This document shows, in pieces, positions 54,559-64,000 of a stretch of DNA of 64,000 nucleotides. The translations under genes were made by a program, and so were the position numbers. This DNA comes from Knufia peltigerae (lineage: Eukaryota; Ascomycota; Eurotiomycetes; Chaetothyriales; Trichomeriaceae). Numbering within the stretch: position 1 is the first letter of the stretch; each line of letters opens with the position of its first letter. The notes below the pieces were generated by a model, which saw nothing but the letters and a program-made list of their open reading frames with translations, ran no database searches and was not told the origin of the DNA. The stretch covers positions 359,860 through 423,859 of the forward strand of contig JAPDRN010000014.1 in assembly GCA_030247855.1 (NCBI GenBank). Reading direction: 5' to 3'.

Positions 54559-55116
54559 AAAAAAAGTCTTCATGAACTTTCCTTTACTGTATCTTCCTCA
54601 CTCGGACCGTGAAATTTCACCGCAATATCGAGATCCACCGAGTCCTGCCTCAGACCTACCGGACCATCTTGTCCAACCAACACGAACCCTGCTATCCCGG
54701 CTTCGAGAGATTTGGAGTGGACTTGTGAAAGAGGTAGCAGGAAGCCGAAACAACTTGAGCCGGGGAACAACAATAAGCTCAAGCCAAATGGTTCAAGAGC
54801 AGATGGTTGTCGGATGATTCAGAGAAAGATTTAAACATGACGAATATTCTCATGCCACCATTTTTATTGTGTATATACCTCTCTCTTTTTATTTTCCAAC
54901 ATCACAGCGCGTCTTGATTTATGATCTCGGGATTTCTTACATCGGAAGGGGAGTGGTTTTGTCTAGGATGGATGAAAACGGAATTGTTGATACGGAGTTG
55001 CTTACTTCCAAATATACCTCTAGTATAATTCACACATTTGTCCATATTTGTTCCTTGCCATCCTCTCCGACCAGACATGTAGTCATGCAGGCTGCGCACC
55101 AGCCAGCCAGCCTCTC
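54559..55116. other. Convergent 3' region
   Basis: 558 bp between two stop codons, AT-rich with a TACGGAGTT at 54991. No gene seen. Confidence 0.5.
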
Positions 55117-56918
55117 TCACTGTACCATTTCCGGCTTCTCCTTTTTCTTCCCACCATTCTGACCATTCTCTGGATCCATGGCCGCTACAGAAGATGACTT
55201 TCTTGTTGTTCTCCGCCTCCTTCTCCGTCTTCTCCGGTGACCCAACCAGTCACCACCATCATCAGAGTCTGTCATGTCCGTGTCGAACCCTTCTCCTTCC
55301 CTCCCGAGCGTGCCACCTTCGTCCCTCCGTTCGACCTCATTCTTCCGCGCCTCGGCCTCCTGCTCTTGCCTCTTGGCCTCCTGCTTCGCCCGCCACTTCC
55401 ACAGGAAATACGCCCCCAGCGTCAGTGCGGTCAGGCTGACGCTCACGAGCCAAAAGATCCAAAAGTACGACGACACCGTCGGAGGGGAGGCGGTCAGGTC
55501 GAAAAAGTTGGTCGACACGATGGCCGCGACGAAGGTGGCGGGCAGAAAGGTCATCTGCAAGAACTGCATCGTCTTGTTGCTGTCGGCGTCTTCCTTGTTG
55601 GCTTCGTTGTCGCGGAGGGCGATCTTGCCCTTGATGAAGTCCAAGGCGTCCCGGGTCCGAGATTGCAAGTACTGGCTCGTCGAGATGTCGTTCTCGATCA
55701 GGTGGAGGATGTTGGCGAGCTTTTCCTCCATGTGCGGGTTGGCGCGGTGGACGTACGTCCTGTACGACGCCGTCGTCGTTCCTGCCGCCCCTGTCGTCAG
55801 CATCTTGTCGTCGAGAAAGGTCATTGTCTCCAACAGAAACTTGGCGAGCGACTGTTGAAAGTCCAAGGAGCGTCGGATGTATTGGAGTTGCGTGGTGATG
55901 GTGTCGAATTGCTCCAGAGACCCGATCCCGGCGTCGCGCGACAAATACTCAAAGTGCGCCACGGCCTTGCAGAGACGGTTGACCTCCCAGGCTGCGTGGT
56001 CGAAGTAGATGTGCAACAAAACTGTAGGGACGTGTAATGGGTGCAGGTACCATCGAGAACCGGCTTCAGGAGACGGCGTTTTAAGTCGCCCACGGCGGCA
56101 TCGGTCGTGCCGTCGAGGAGAGCTCGAGTCTGACCGTTGTCGAGCGAGTGTGACATGGCGAAGGACCAGAGAAAGGGGTCCTCGCGGCGAGGCTCCTCTC
56201 GTTCGCGAAGTTGGAGACGATAGCGGTCCACGAGTATTGGGCTTCTTGGTTGTTTGGGTTTTGCTTCAACCTGGAGTTGGACTTGTCGTGCTGGACGGAG
56301 GACAAAGGGAAAGTTGACTACAATTCCTACAGGAGGAAGCTCGTAAGAACGATCATGGACATGACAATATAAGTGCAAACACATACCAATTCTGACAGCT
56401 CGTGAGGGACTGATACTATCGTCCCACACTGTTTTGCGCTGGAAATTGCCAACCTCTCGACACATCAGTCGCAACCAGGTATATTCTCGGTTGAGGTCCC
56501 ATTGGTGTATGAGGTCTTGCATCTCGCTCGGGATGAAAGGTAGATGGGCAATCTGTCGGTCTTCTGCATGGAGGAGCTTGTGACGGCGAGGGACTTGGCT
56601 AAACTTCAGGGCTGGTCTTGTGCAGAGCAGTCGTAAGGCCAGGCGACCTCCTTGGGGAACTTCGGGGTGATAAGCATCGAACAAGTCCTCCGGTAGTCTT
56701 CGAGACACAGGATAAGTCCGGTCGAGAATGCGGACACCTTGAGAGTTGGATTCCCAGATGTCAAGGGTTGCTGCTTTGAACAGAGAATGGCGATCTTGCT
56801 TCTCGAGGTCATTGTATGCTGTTTGCTCGTCATCAATGATTGCGAAGAGCGACGTCCGGATTGGGTCATAGACAAATTCATCCACACCTTCGTGGATTGG
56901 TTCGGTCGACTCACTCAT
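55117..56918 (-). CDS. CorA-like two-TM membrane protein (fungal, GMN motif absent)
   Basis: Fungal relative of CorA Mg2+ channels, with a long soluble N-terminus and two C-terminal membrane helices. My model is 56918-56387, 56326-56051 and 55991-55117 (560 residues). The first intron (60 bp, GTATGT...CTGTAG) is a multiple of three and reads through without stop, so it is easily missed. The second junction is uncertain: donor at 56050 with acceptor at 55992 (59 bp) or at 56022 (29 bp, which would keep ten residues LLHIYFDHAA); both keep frame. TM1 is at FLQMTFLPATFVAAIVST, where the STNFF replaces the CorA YGMN signature; TM2 is IFWLVSVSLTALTLGAYFLW. The tail is acidic and then a run of nine arginines. 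Mg2+ transport is not assured without GMN. Confidence 0.72.
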
Positions 56919-58216
56919 TTTCTAGAAGTCAGTGTACGAGGTATCCGGGGGACTTGAATTTGAGCATCTCAATAGCCATGCCCATACTCCGTGATCAGCA
57001 GCATATTGAGGGCACCTTCTCAAATCAATGGTGTCATGATGGCATCTTACATTGATAACTTGATGTGCCCATCTCATCAGAGGGCTTCAAGAAGTCTGTC
57101 TCATGGTGTCTCGCTCGTGATGGTCTAGAATCTTTCGACGCAAGCCACAAGCATGAACCCTGGTCAAAGTCCTTCCAGATTCATCTTAGTAGCTGAACAT
57201 CATGTGGGAGTCCATGTCTTCGTCATGGGATTCTGTTGTCGTCCTTCCTTGATACATCATTCTTGATAATTGGAGCTTCGGTGCATATCTACCCATCTTA
57301 TGAAAAGGTCCTCCGTGTTATCACTGACAGGCTTGCGGTTTTGTTACAACTTGGGCATGTTGGAGAGAAGCAATTTCTTTCCGGCTTGGATAAAGTCATG
57401 CCGTAGCTTGAACATCTTGGCTTCAACGTGTTACGGAAGGAAAGTACGTACGAGTACGAGTGCGAGTACGAGCCCGACGTACCTCTCGTATTCCGCAAGG
57501 CTTCGATAGATATCCGTACTTCCTTCGGTACAAACAGTATGGAGTAAACGGTCTTCAACTTCGCCTTTGATCAATGAATACCCCGACTCTCATCTCTCCT
57601 CTCACTCTCTCGTCCTCGGTCGATCGCCGGGGGAAGAAGATACCTAATCATGTCTGATCGCTCAGGTACCAAACTACCTACCCAAGATCATCTAGCTTTC
57701 TCCAACTTGGATTTTCTTTACACGACGTAATGTTACTATCCAAGGGACATGACCTGTTGGGGACCCCGTGGAGCAATATTATCTATCTAGTTTATGATCC
57801 AAACATTGACCGCTTAAGCCGTCTTATACGCTGAATGAAGCAATGATTGACAACTACTCTACCTTATGGTAGCTATTTCTCCAACAAAGTAACTTACTTC
57901 AACTCTGCGTTGCCGACTTGGCACAAATTCAGGAAATGCTACTCGGATTCGTCCGAGGTGGTTGTTCATAGGCTATTCGAGTCTAGGTATGTGCAGCTTC
58001 GGTACTCCCGTACAATGATCGTCAGGTCCCAAGATCCCAAAAACCAAGTTGGAGATGGCTTGGGACTTTTTTCCCTCAGAACGCATAAAGGCAGAGAGGC
58101 GGCCCTAGACCCCCCGAGGTAGAATAGGTAGGGTTTCTGTTTTGCTACCAAAGAATTCAATTACCTCGAGGGGGAAAACCGCTGTTCAGTCTCGAGACTG
58201 ATAGTCGGACTGAAAC
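56919..58216. other. Divergent intergenic region
   Basis: 1.3 kb between the CorA-like and the lactonase-like genes. Holds a TACTCCGTG near 56984 and a GAGTAC-type hexamer repeat at 57444-57482. No gene recognised. Confidence 0.5.
57444..57482. repeat. Imperfect GAGTAC hexamer repeat
   Basis: Hexamers GAGTAC, GAGTGC, GAGTAC and GAGCCC flanked by GTACGTAC and GACGTACC; a simple repeat about 735 bp upstream of the secreted lactonase-like gene. Confidence 0.5.
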
Positions 58217-59553
58217 ATGATGAAGACCATCTTCAGCTTGAGCGTGGCCTCGATCCTAGCATCTAATGCCCTGGCGCAGTCCAAACCACCTGGAGTGACT
58301 ACACCGATCGTTGAAGATTGTGGTGGTTTCAACGGTTCTGTCGTCTGTGTAAACAGATATGTATGTACAGTACCTGTCCTTGACTCTTTTCATCACAATG
58401 TCCCTCTGACAAACATCACCAACAGGCAGCGGTCCTTCCATACCACTTCAACCGATCCATCACGACTCTCGAAAAAGAGTATGATTTCCGCAACACCAGC
58501 GTGACCAACGCACCTAGCTTCGACCTCTTGCAGGACGCCAACTTTGTCGTCTTCGACAAGGAACGCGGTCTGGAATGCCTGGGCGACTCTCCACGGTGGG
58601 AATTCATGTTCCCCATCGGCGACTCCGTCCACGAGGCTCCGGTTTACGTCCCCGAGCTGAACATGTTGTACATGTCCCAACTCCCCCCGGTCAACGCCGC
58701 CCCGGGCGACTACATCGCTCAGCTCGTGGTCAACCTGAACCAGACCCCGCCCACGCTGAGCGAGTACTTGCCCGACCCCCCCATCTTCGCCCCCAACGGC
58801 GGGGTGTACCACGACGGTCTGATCTACTGGGCTTCCAGCGGAGGGTTCGACGACATCGACGGCACCGAGCAACGCATCTCCCTGTACACGGTGGACCCCC
58901 ACACCAACAAGTCCACCGCGATCCTGAACAACTACTACGGTTTCTACTTCAACAACCTCGACGACGTGACCGTCTACCCCCCGACGGGCGACCTGTTCTT
59001 CACCGACCCCGACTACCCTTGGTTCAACGGTCGCGTCGACACCGCCCCTCAGCTACCGACCGCCACTTACCGTTTCGACCCTCGCACGGGGGCCACGTTC
59101 TTGGTCGACGACACCATCCAACAACCCAACGGGATCGCCTTCTCGCCCGACGGCAAGACTCTGTACGTCACCGAGTCCGGTGCGTTGACGGGAAGCATCG
59201 CGCCCGAGGTCGGACCGGGGACGAAACATTACAACACCACCGGACGCAGGTCCATTTATGCCTTTGACGTCGAGGAAGACGGCACCCGAATCACCAACAA
59301 GAGATCCTTCTATCTGGCCCAGAACTACATCCCGGATGGCATCAAGGTGAGCCGCGAAGGGTTCGTGGTCGCCGCCTCGGGACACGGCCTGGACGTCATC
59401 GACCCCAAAGGTCAACTGATCCTACGAGTCCAGACCAACCACACGGTCTCGAATTTCCAGTTCACCGGTGACGAGTTCAACACCGTCTGGCTCATGGGCA
59501 ACAAAGGTATCAGTCGGGTTCAGTGGAACATAACCGGACAGGTACCACGATAA
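58217..59553 (+). CDS. Secreted SMP-30/gluconolactonase-like beta-propeller
   Basis: 423 residues, exons 58217-58360 and 58426-59553 with a 65-bp phase-0 intron (acceptor CAACAG; branch-like CTCTGAC). A clear signal peptide MMKTIFSLSVASILASNALA with cleavage before QSKPP shows secretion. The mature part is a six-bladed propeller of the SMP-30/gluconolactonase/LRE type: APVYVPELNMLYMSQL, FAPNGGVYHDGLIYWASS, NNLDDVTVYPPTGDLFFTDP, QQPNGIAFSPDGKTLYVTES and YIPDGIKVSREGFVVAAS, where the Asn and Asp residues (NLDD, PNGI, PDGI) are the usual metal ligands. Several N-glycosylation sites occur. Likely reaction is hydrolysis of a sugar lactone, substrate unknown. It converges with the SDR-like gene with only 62 bp between stops. 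Confidence 0.9.
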
Positions 59554-59615
59554 GACATTTACTACCTAGTATAGATAGACAGGAGTCTGAGGGTCCCAAA
59601 AAGAAAATTTGAATG

Positions 59616-61520
59616 CTACGCTAAATCCAATATCCAACTACTACTCCCATCGTTTTGTCCTGCCCCTGTAGTGGTAGTAGTAGTCCCAAACCCCTTCATC
59701 ATCGCCTCGACGGGTTTCGAACCGATCCACAAACTCTCGCTCCTATCCAAACCCTCTTGGACGTCCCAACATTCCGTACCGACACCATATATCACGCGGC
59801 CGTGCAAGAACCTCTCTCTGACACCCCTCTCGAACCCCCTTTCGTACCAAATGCCTCCACCGTTCGTGATACCGGTTTCGGTCCCTTCCGTCACCACCGC
59901 GTTTGCGCTGCTCGTCGCCACGACCCCGGCAACCACGCGCGCCACGTCCTCCGGCCTGTCGGGCGGGAGTTGAACGCTCATCCTCCCCCCGCTCTGGGCC
60001 AACGCCCGGGGGACCATGACGTTCGTGACGACCGCGTTGATCCTCACCCCGTCCCGTTCGGGGTCCGGGTCGACGGCACTACGCAGACTCCTGACCAGAC
60101 CCAGGATACCGTGTTGTGAGATCTGGTAGATGGGTAGACCTGGCGTCTCTTTGAAAGCCGCGACGCTCGTGACAAAGGTCAAACTGCGATCGTCCTTGCC
60201 TGGTGGTCCTCCTCCCACGGTCTCGTCGGGTCGTGGACTCGAGTAAGGATTGACAATCTTGGGCTTTTGTTTCGCCTTCGGTGAGTATTTCAGATAAGCC
60301 ATTGCGATCCTGGCAAACCGCGTGGCCGCCGTCAACGTCTCGCCCAGACCGTAGGGTTCCCGCTCGATTTCGGAGACGGCCATGCGGAACGTCTTGTTCA
60401 TACCCGGCCGGTCATGGTCGAACCAGCCGCGTTCGGCCTCGGCCACGGACCGCGCGTGTCCACCGTCGTCGCCGACCCCGAAAATGGCGTGGTCGACCCT
60501 TCCGTACATGGTCGTCGCGAGCTTGAAGAGTTCCAACATGTCCGAGTACCGTGTCATGTCGCATTTGTTGAAATGTACCACGTGGGGGGGTGGGAGGGAC
60601 GAGATGAGTTTGCGCGCTTGGTCGGATGACTTGTCGCCGAAGATGACGCGCGAGCCGGCGGCGTGAAACTGACGGATCAGAGCTTGACCGGTCTGAGAGG
60701 CACCGTTGGTCAGGACTACCACTTTGCCATGGAAGGATTCGTCCGGGAGAAGCGGTGGAGTGAAGCGGCATGGGTTGCTGGAAGTCGTGACGGCGGTAGA
60801 CGACGACAGAGATTTCTTGGGTCGGTGGGTGTTGGTAAAGGGGTGAGCAGCAGGTGTCGGGAGAGCCGGTTTCGGGGAGGTAGGTCCATTGGAAGCGGGT
60901 GTGGGAGGCGGTTGAACCGCTGTGGCGGAGGGTGTCGATGTCTGTGATGGAGGTACCGAGACAGGCTTTGGTGATGTCGGTGTGGCAGGGGTCGATTGAA
61001 TGGAAGGTACAGCATTGACTACTGTTATCGACTTTGGTGTTTCTGGAGGAGGATTTTGGGCGGCTTTCTTTTTCTTTTTCGGCGCCGGCGTCGAGGCGGG
61101 TGTCTCTGTCCTGGGCACCTCTGGCGTCGGGGGTGGTGGTTGCTGTTCTTTCTTCATGGGGTTCAGGTCGACCTCGAGCTCGAAGGTGTGAGGAGTCTTT
61201 GTGATGGTCTTTCTTCGACGGGTCGGCTTATCAGTGCCGTTTTCTCCGCCGTTCACTTCAAGTGTCGCTGGCGTTGTTGACCGTGGTGGTGGTGGCGGTG
61301 ATGATGATGAAGACTTTTCCTGAGCTGTGGGCCTAATGGGAGAACCTGTCTCTGGTGTCTTGAACGACTTTGAAGTCTGTCGTGAGATGGGCTCACCGTT
61401 CGCAGCGGACGAAGATTCGCTCGCCCATGGGTTAGAGGGGGCTTCACTTGTGGTGGAAGGATTGTCAATTTCGCTGGTAGAGTCCGATCTTGTGGACTTT
61501 TTACGCAACGTTTCCTTCAT
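59616..61520 (-). CDS. SDR-fold protein with long disordered N-terminus and altered active site
   Basis: Intronless, 634 residues from ATG 61520. Residues 1-260 are low-complexity: Ser/Thr/Pro-rich with basic patches RRRK and KKKKK (possible nuclear signals). Residues ~264-634 are a short-chain dehydrogenase fold: GKVVVLTNGASQTGQALIRQ (nucleotide strand, GxxxGxG degenerate), FNKCDMTRYSDM (D after strand 4), LTFVTSVAAF (catalytic-type S452) and LPIYQISQHGILGLVRSLR. The active-site YxxxK reads Y465-Q-I-S-Q469, so the catalytic Lys is replaced by Gln. The NNAG strand reads IFGVGDDGG. The C-terminal end keeps the VRINAVVTNVMV segment. It is probably a pseudo-enzyme or binding protein; a classic oxidoreductase is less likely. 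Confidence 0.82.
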   Translation of the reverse strand: MKETLRKKSTRSDSTSEIDNPSTTSEAPSNPWASESSSAANGEPISRQTSKSFKTPETGSPIRPTAQEKSSSSSPPPPPRSTTPATLEVNGGENGTDKPTRRRKTITKTPHTFELEVDLNPMKKEQQPPPPTPEVPRTETPASTPAPKKKKKAAQNPPPETPKSITVVNAVPSIQSTPATPTSPKPVSVPPSQTSTPSATAVQPPPTPASNGPTSPKPALPTPAAHPFTNTHRPKKSLSSSTAVTTSSNPCRFTPPLLPDESFHGKVVVLTNGASQTGQALIRQFHAAGSRVIFGDKSSDQARKLISSLPPPHVVHFNKCDMTRYSDMLELFKLATTMYGRVDHAIFGVGDDGGHARSVAEAERGWFDHDRPGMNKTFRMAVSEIEREPYGLGETLTAATRFARIAMAYLKYSPKAKQKPKIVNPYSSPRPDETVGGGPPGKDDRSLTFVTSVAAFKETPGLPIYQISQHGILGLVRSLRSAVDPDPERDGVRINAVVTNVMVPRALAQSGGRMSVQLPPDRPEDVARVVAGVVATSSANAVVTEGTETGITNGGGIWYERGFERGVRERFLHGRVIYGVGTECWDVQEGLDRSESLWIGSKPVEAMMKGFGTTTTTTGAGQNDGSSSWILDLA

Positions 61521-62735
61521 GATGGACAAGCCACGGATGGCTGTTTATAATTCATACTAAGTACTTCTCACTTCCACCCTCTCTATCTTCACTATCAGAT
61601 CAAGAGGGTTTGAAAGAGGGAACTTGGATGAGGTACGAAGGGACGAGCTGCTTCGTACCGGGTAATTTAGCGGTTGATTCCAGGTTGGCAGCTCGATGAT
61701 TCAAGTGGCGCACTTTCAAAGGGGGAGGCGGGGAACGGGACAAGTTGGCAGTCCAACTCCGTATCTCGGTGAAGGAGAGAAAAGAACAAGAGCAAGAATT
61801 TGTTTATAAAAAGAACATACAACACAAAACGTATTCATAAAAGACTTGAAAAGAAAAAAACCAAGAGTGCGATAATAAAATACTATTTTGACTAGTTTCC
61901 AAACAGGGGGAATTTTGGTCATTGATGAGAAGGAGCTGAGATGATTCAGAATCCGGTGAAATGGAAACGATTGATTTGTTCGCTTAAGCATCACAATACT
62001 ACATAAGATACTCCGTATTACTGTAGTGGACAAGTTCTCAATCTGATACACAGGGGATCAAGGAACAAAGAAAGGCCTTACGAATCTTCACATTTGTGTG
62101 TACTATGCAGATTGTACGGAGTGAGATACGCACAAAACACCCGAGCATAAATTGTTCAGTCATGCGGAGTATCAGGCCAACCATCACCACCATCTTTATC
62201 AATTATGGAAATATAAACACAAGTACATACTCTATTAAAGAACTTCTCAACAAAGATAACAATCACCTATTACTGCGTACGGAAGTATCAAATATATGAA
62301 AGAAGTCCTCGTGGCTTGAGTCTAGATTCGCGACAACTTGTTCACCAACCATCGATTGGGGCCTTTTCCGCTTCACCACTTTCTGATTTATAACTCACAG
62401 TTACTGCGTAGGTGCGTTGATATCCGAATCTCTCTCTCTCCTCTATCACTGCCTTGTCTACCTGATGCCCATCTCGTACCTCGTACTTATTGTGTGTCGA
62501 TCCCTTTGTTGATGAATAACTATCATCTTCTTCGAGAACCGGAATTTCCGGTCTAAGGTGCTGCACCACACCCTCTTTTGGATTGGGACTATTTTTATAT
62601 TTTATCTTTGAGGTATATACATACACAAGAAACACACTTTTTGATTTTTCAATCTCAGCGCTGCCTGGCCATACAGACTCGTGGAAGAATTCTCAGACTT
62701 GTCCACTCATTCAATCATTTGAAACAGCCGCTACA
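61521..62735. other. AT-rich divergent intergenic region
   Basis: 1.2 kb between the SDR-like gene and the NAT gene, clearly AT-richer than its flanks. Contains TACTCCGTA at 62009-62017 and TACGGAGTG near 62115. No gene seen. Confidence 0.5.
62009..62017 (-). promoter_or_regulatory. TACGGAGTA intergenic motif
   Basis: Exact copy (TACTCCGTA on plus) between two divergent genes, with a TACGGAGTG about 100 bp further on. Confidence 0.35.
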
Positions 62736-63997
62736 ATGTTGCCCGACGAACATGAATTGTCCTATCGACCGACGTACACCCGCGATCAGCTCGCACTGTA
62801 CGTCTCCTGTATCGCCCCCGACCCAAGCTACACCCTGTCGACCCTCGAGGCCGAGATCAAAGCAGATCCACTGGCCGCTCTTTCGACTCTCCAGCTCCGA
62901 CAGATGGCGTTCAACCCATGGGGCAACGTGGCGTTGCATTACTCGTGGCACCGTACCCTCTCTCTCGACCCCGAAGCTCTGTTCCACAAGATCGTCGAGC
63001 GAAAACTCGGCGGCTACTGTATGGAGAACAACGCCTTCTTTTCCACCATCCTCCGATCCCTGGGCTATCAACTGTACGTGACGGGCGCCAGGATAAGCTA
63101 TTCTCTCGAGGGAGGCGCCAATCCCCATGGATTTGCAGGATGGTATGTTCCGTCCCAAACCACACCTCACCGTAACACGCGGGTCCATTGATTCTGGACC
63201 TTGAAAAATCTGACCGAAACACCCAATGACAGGCAACACGAAGTCATCCTAGTTACGATCAATGGACAGAAGTATTTGGTGAGTGTGTTTTTTTCCCCTG
63301 TTTTGTTACCTCTGGACGACGACGACGACCTTTTTCTCAATATTTTGTGATCCTGTCACCTCTCTCTCCTCATCTCCCCCACCGCCTATTGACCGGCTTC
63401 TTTCTTTGTGAGGTTTCATAGGCCGACGTAGGGTTTGGATCTCAACCACTCATCGACGCCATCCCTCTCGTCAAACCCACGGCGCCCGACTTCTCGGACG
63501 CCAGAGTCTACCCGTCCGTGCCGGGGGCCGAGTGCCGCCTCGTCTACCGCGCCATCGCGCCCAACACCGACCCGACCCAGCGGCTCTGGGTGTTTGAGAC
63601 CCGCAACGCCTCGAAGCCCGAATGGGCCGCGGGTTACTGTTTCAACGAACTCGAGTGGCTCCCCGGGGACTTTGAGATCATCAACTACCGCACCTCCATG
63701 GACCCTTCGAGCTGGTTCACCCACCGGCTCGTGCTGGCCAAGATCCTGGTGGACGAGAAGCGGTTGAAGCCCACCGGCACCGTCACGTTGAACGGCGGCA
63801 AGATCGAGCGCCGACTGGGCGCCGAGTACGGCGGCAAGGGGGGCAAGGAGGTCGTGGTCGACGCCAAGACCGAAAAGGATCGCATCGTCGGCCTGAGGAC
63901 GTGGTTCAATGTCGTCTTGCACCCTGACGAGGAGAGGGGGATCAAGGGCATGGCGAGTGAGATTGCGGAGCCCTTTCAGGTGAGTACGGACGCCTGA
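62736..63997 (+). CDS. Arylamine N-acetyltransferase (3' end uncertain at window edge)
   Basis: Cytosolic enzyme that moves acyl groups from CoA to arylamines; fungal members detoxify plant benzoxazolinones or aminophenols. Exons 62736-63142, 63233-63278 and 63422-63997 (introns 90 and 143 bp) give 342 residues. The catalytic triad is complete: C95 in LGGYCMENN, H138 in QHEVILV (just after intron 1) and D153 in ADVGFGSQPL (just after intron 2). N-terminal helices (YTRDQLALYVSCI) and FNPWGNVALHYS fit the family. The end is open to doubt: after EIAEPFQ the sequence reads GTGAGTACGG, a perfect donor, so the TGA at 63997 may lie in an intron and the last exon beyond the window. Exon 3 is GC-rich compared with exon 1. 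Confidence 0.88.
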
Positions 63998-64000
63998 ATG

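Noticed and set aside
55237..56037. 266-codon open frame on the plus strand
   Set aside because: Opposite the CorA-like gene; no recognisable protein.
1..64000. CRISPR array, transposon or rRNA
   Set aside because: No regularly spaced direct repeats, no transposase or reverse transcriptase frames and no rRNA-like sequence were seen; a fungal nuclear window would not carry CRISPR.

Overview
The window is nuclear DNA of a filamentous ascomycete (Pezizomycotina). Genes are about 1-2 kb apart on both strands. Most introns are 46-150 bp with GTANGT/GTGAGT donors and YAG acceptors. Typical fungal families are present: Zn(II)2Cys6 regulators, HET, NmrA-like, fungal SLATT, MFS and NCS1 transporters, PEX14 and NDC80. 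The flavour suggests Eurotiomycetes or black-yeast-like fungi, but this is inference. I see no rRNA, convincing tRNA, CRISPR array or intact transposon. I find 27 protein-coding genes; the first is cut by the left edge and the last may run off the right edge.

Layout. 0-3.2 kb: the 5' end of a Zn(II)2Cys6 regulator diverges from an MFS sugar porter, and the gap carries repeated CGCGGAGT boxes. 5-15.7 kb: a coiled-coil protein diverges from a 2,066-residue STAND/NACHT-like P-loop NTPase with a helical-repeat C-terminus. 16.2-19.6 kb: a second Zn(II)2Cys6 regulator followed by a Tmt1/Crg1-type methyltransferase. 19.9-25.1 kb: a housekeeping block of NDC80 (kinetochore), divergent PEX14 (peroxisome import) and an RS/His-rich conserved nuclear-type protein. 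27.3-36.1 kb: an accessory block of an NCS1 permease, a GH43 enzyme with an odd Gly/Pro tail, an intronless SsuD-like FMN monooxygenase and a DHA1-type MFS exporter. 37-46.3 kb: an orphan fungal membrane protein, CutC, a Sfi1-repeat protein, a CoA-dependent-acyltransferase-fold enzyme and an NmrA-like protein. 47.3-51.8 kb: a fungal SLATT two-helix membrane protein, a HET-domain protein and a small protein ending in tandem GC-[LM]-x-[YF] repeats. 53.8-64 kb: an HxxHC membrane protein, a CorA-like protein, a secreted SMP-30-like lactonase, an SDR-fold protein lacking the catalytic lysine, and an arylamine N-acetyltransferase.

Most interesting are: (1) SLATT next to HET next to a Cys-repeat protein, families tied respectively to prokaryotic defence, fungal incompatibility and nothing known, with an NLR-like gene about 32 kb away; (2) the Cys-repeat protein, whose repeats are split over four small exons; (3) a strictly intergenic 9-mer TACGGAGTA found eight times, three of them within 284 bp; (4) the SDR homologue with YxxxK changed to YxxxQ behind a 260-residue disordered tail. 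All gene models were spliced by eye from reading frame and splice signals; no searches were run.
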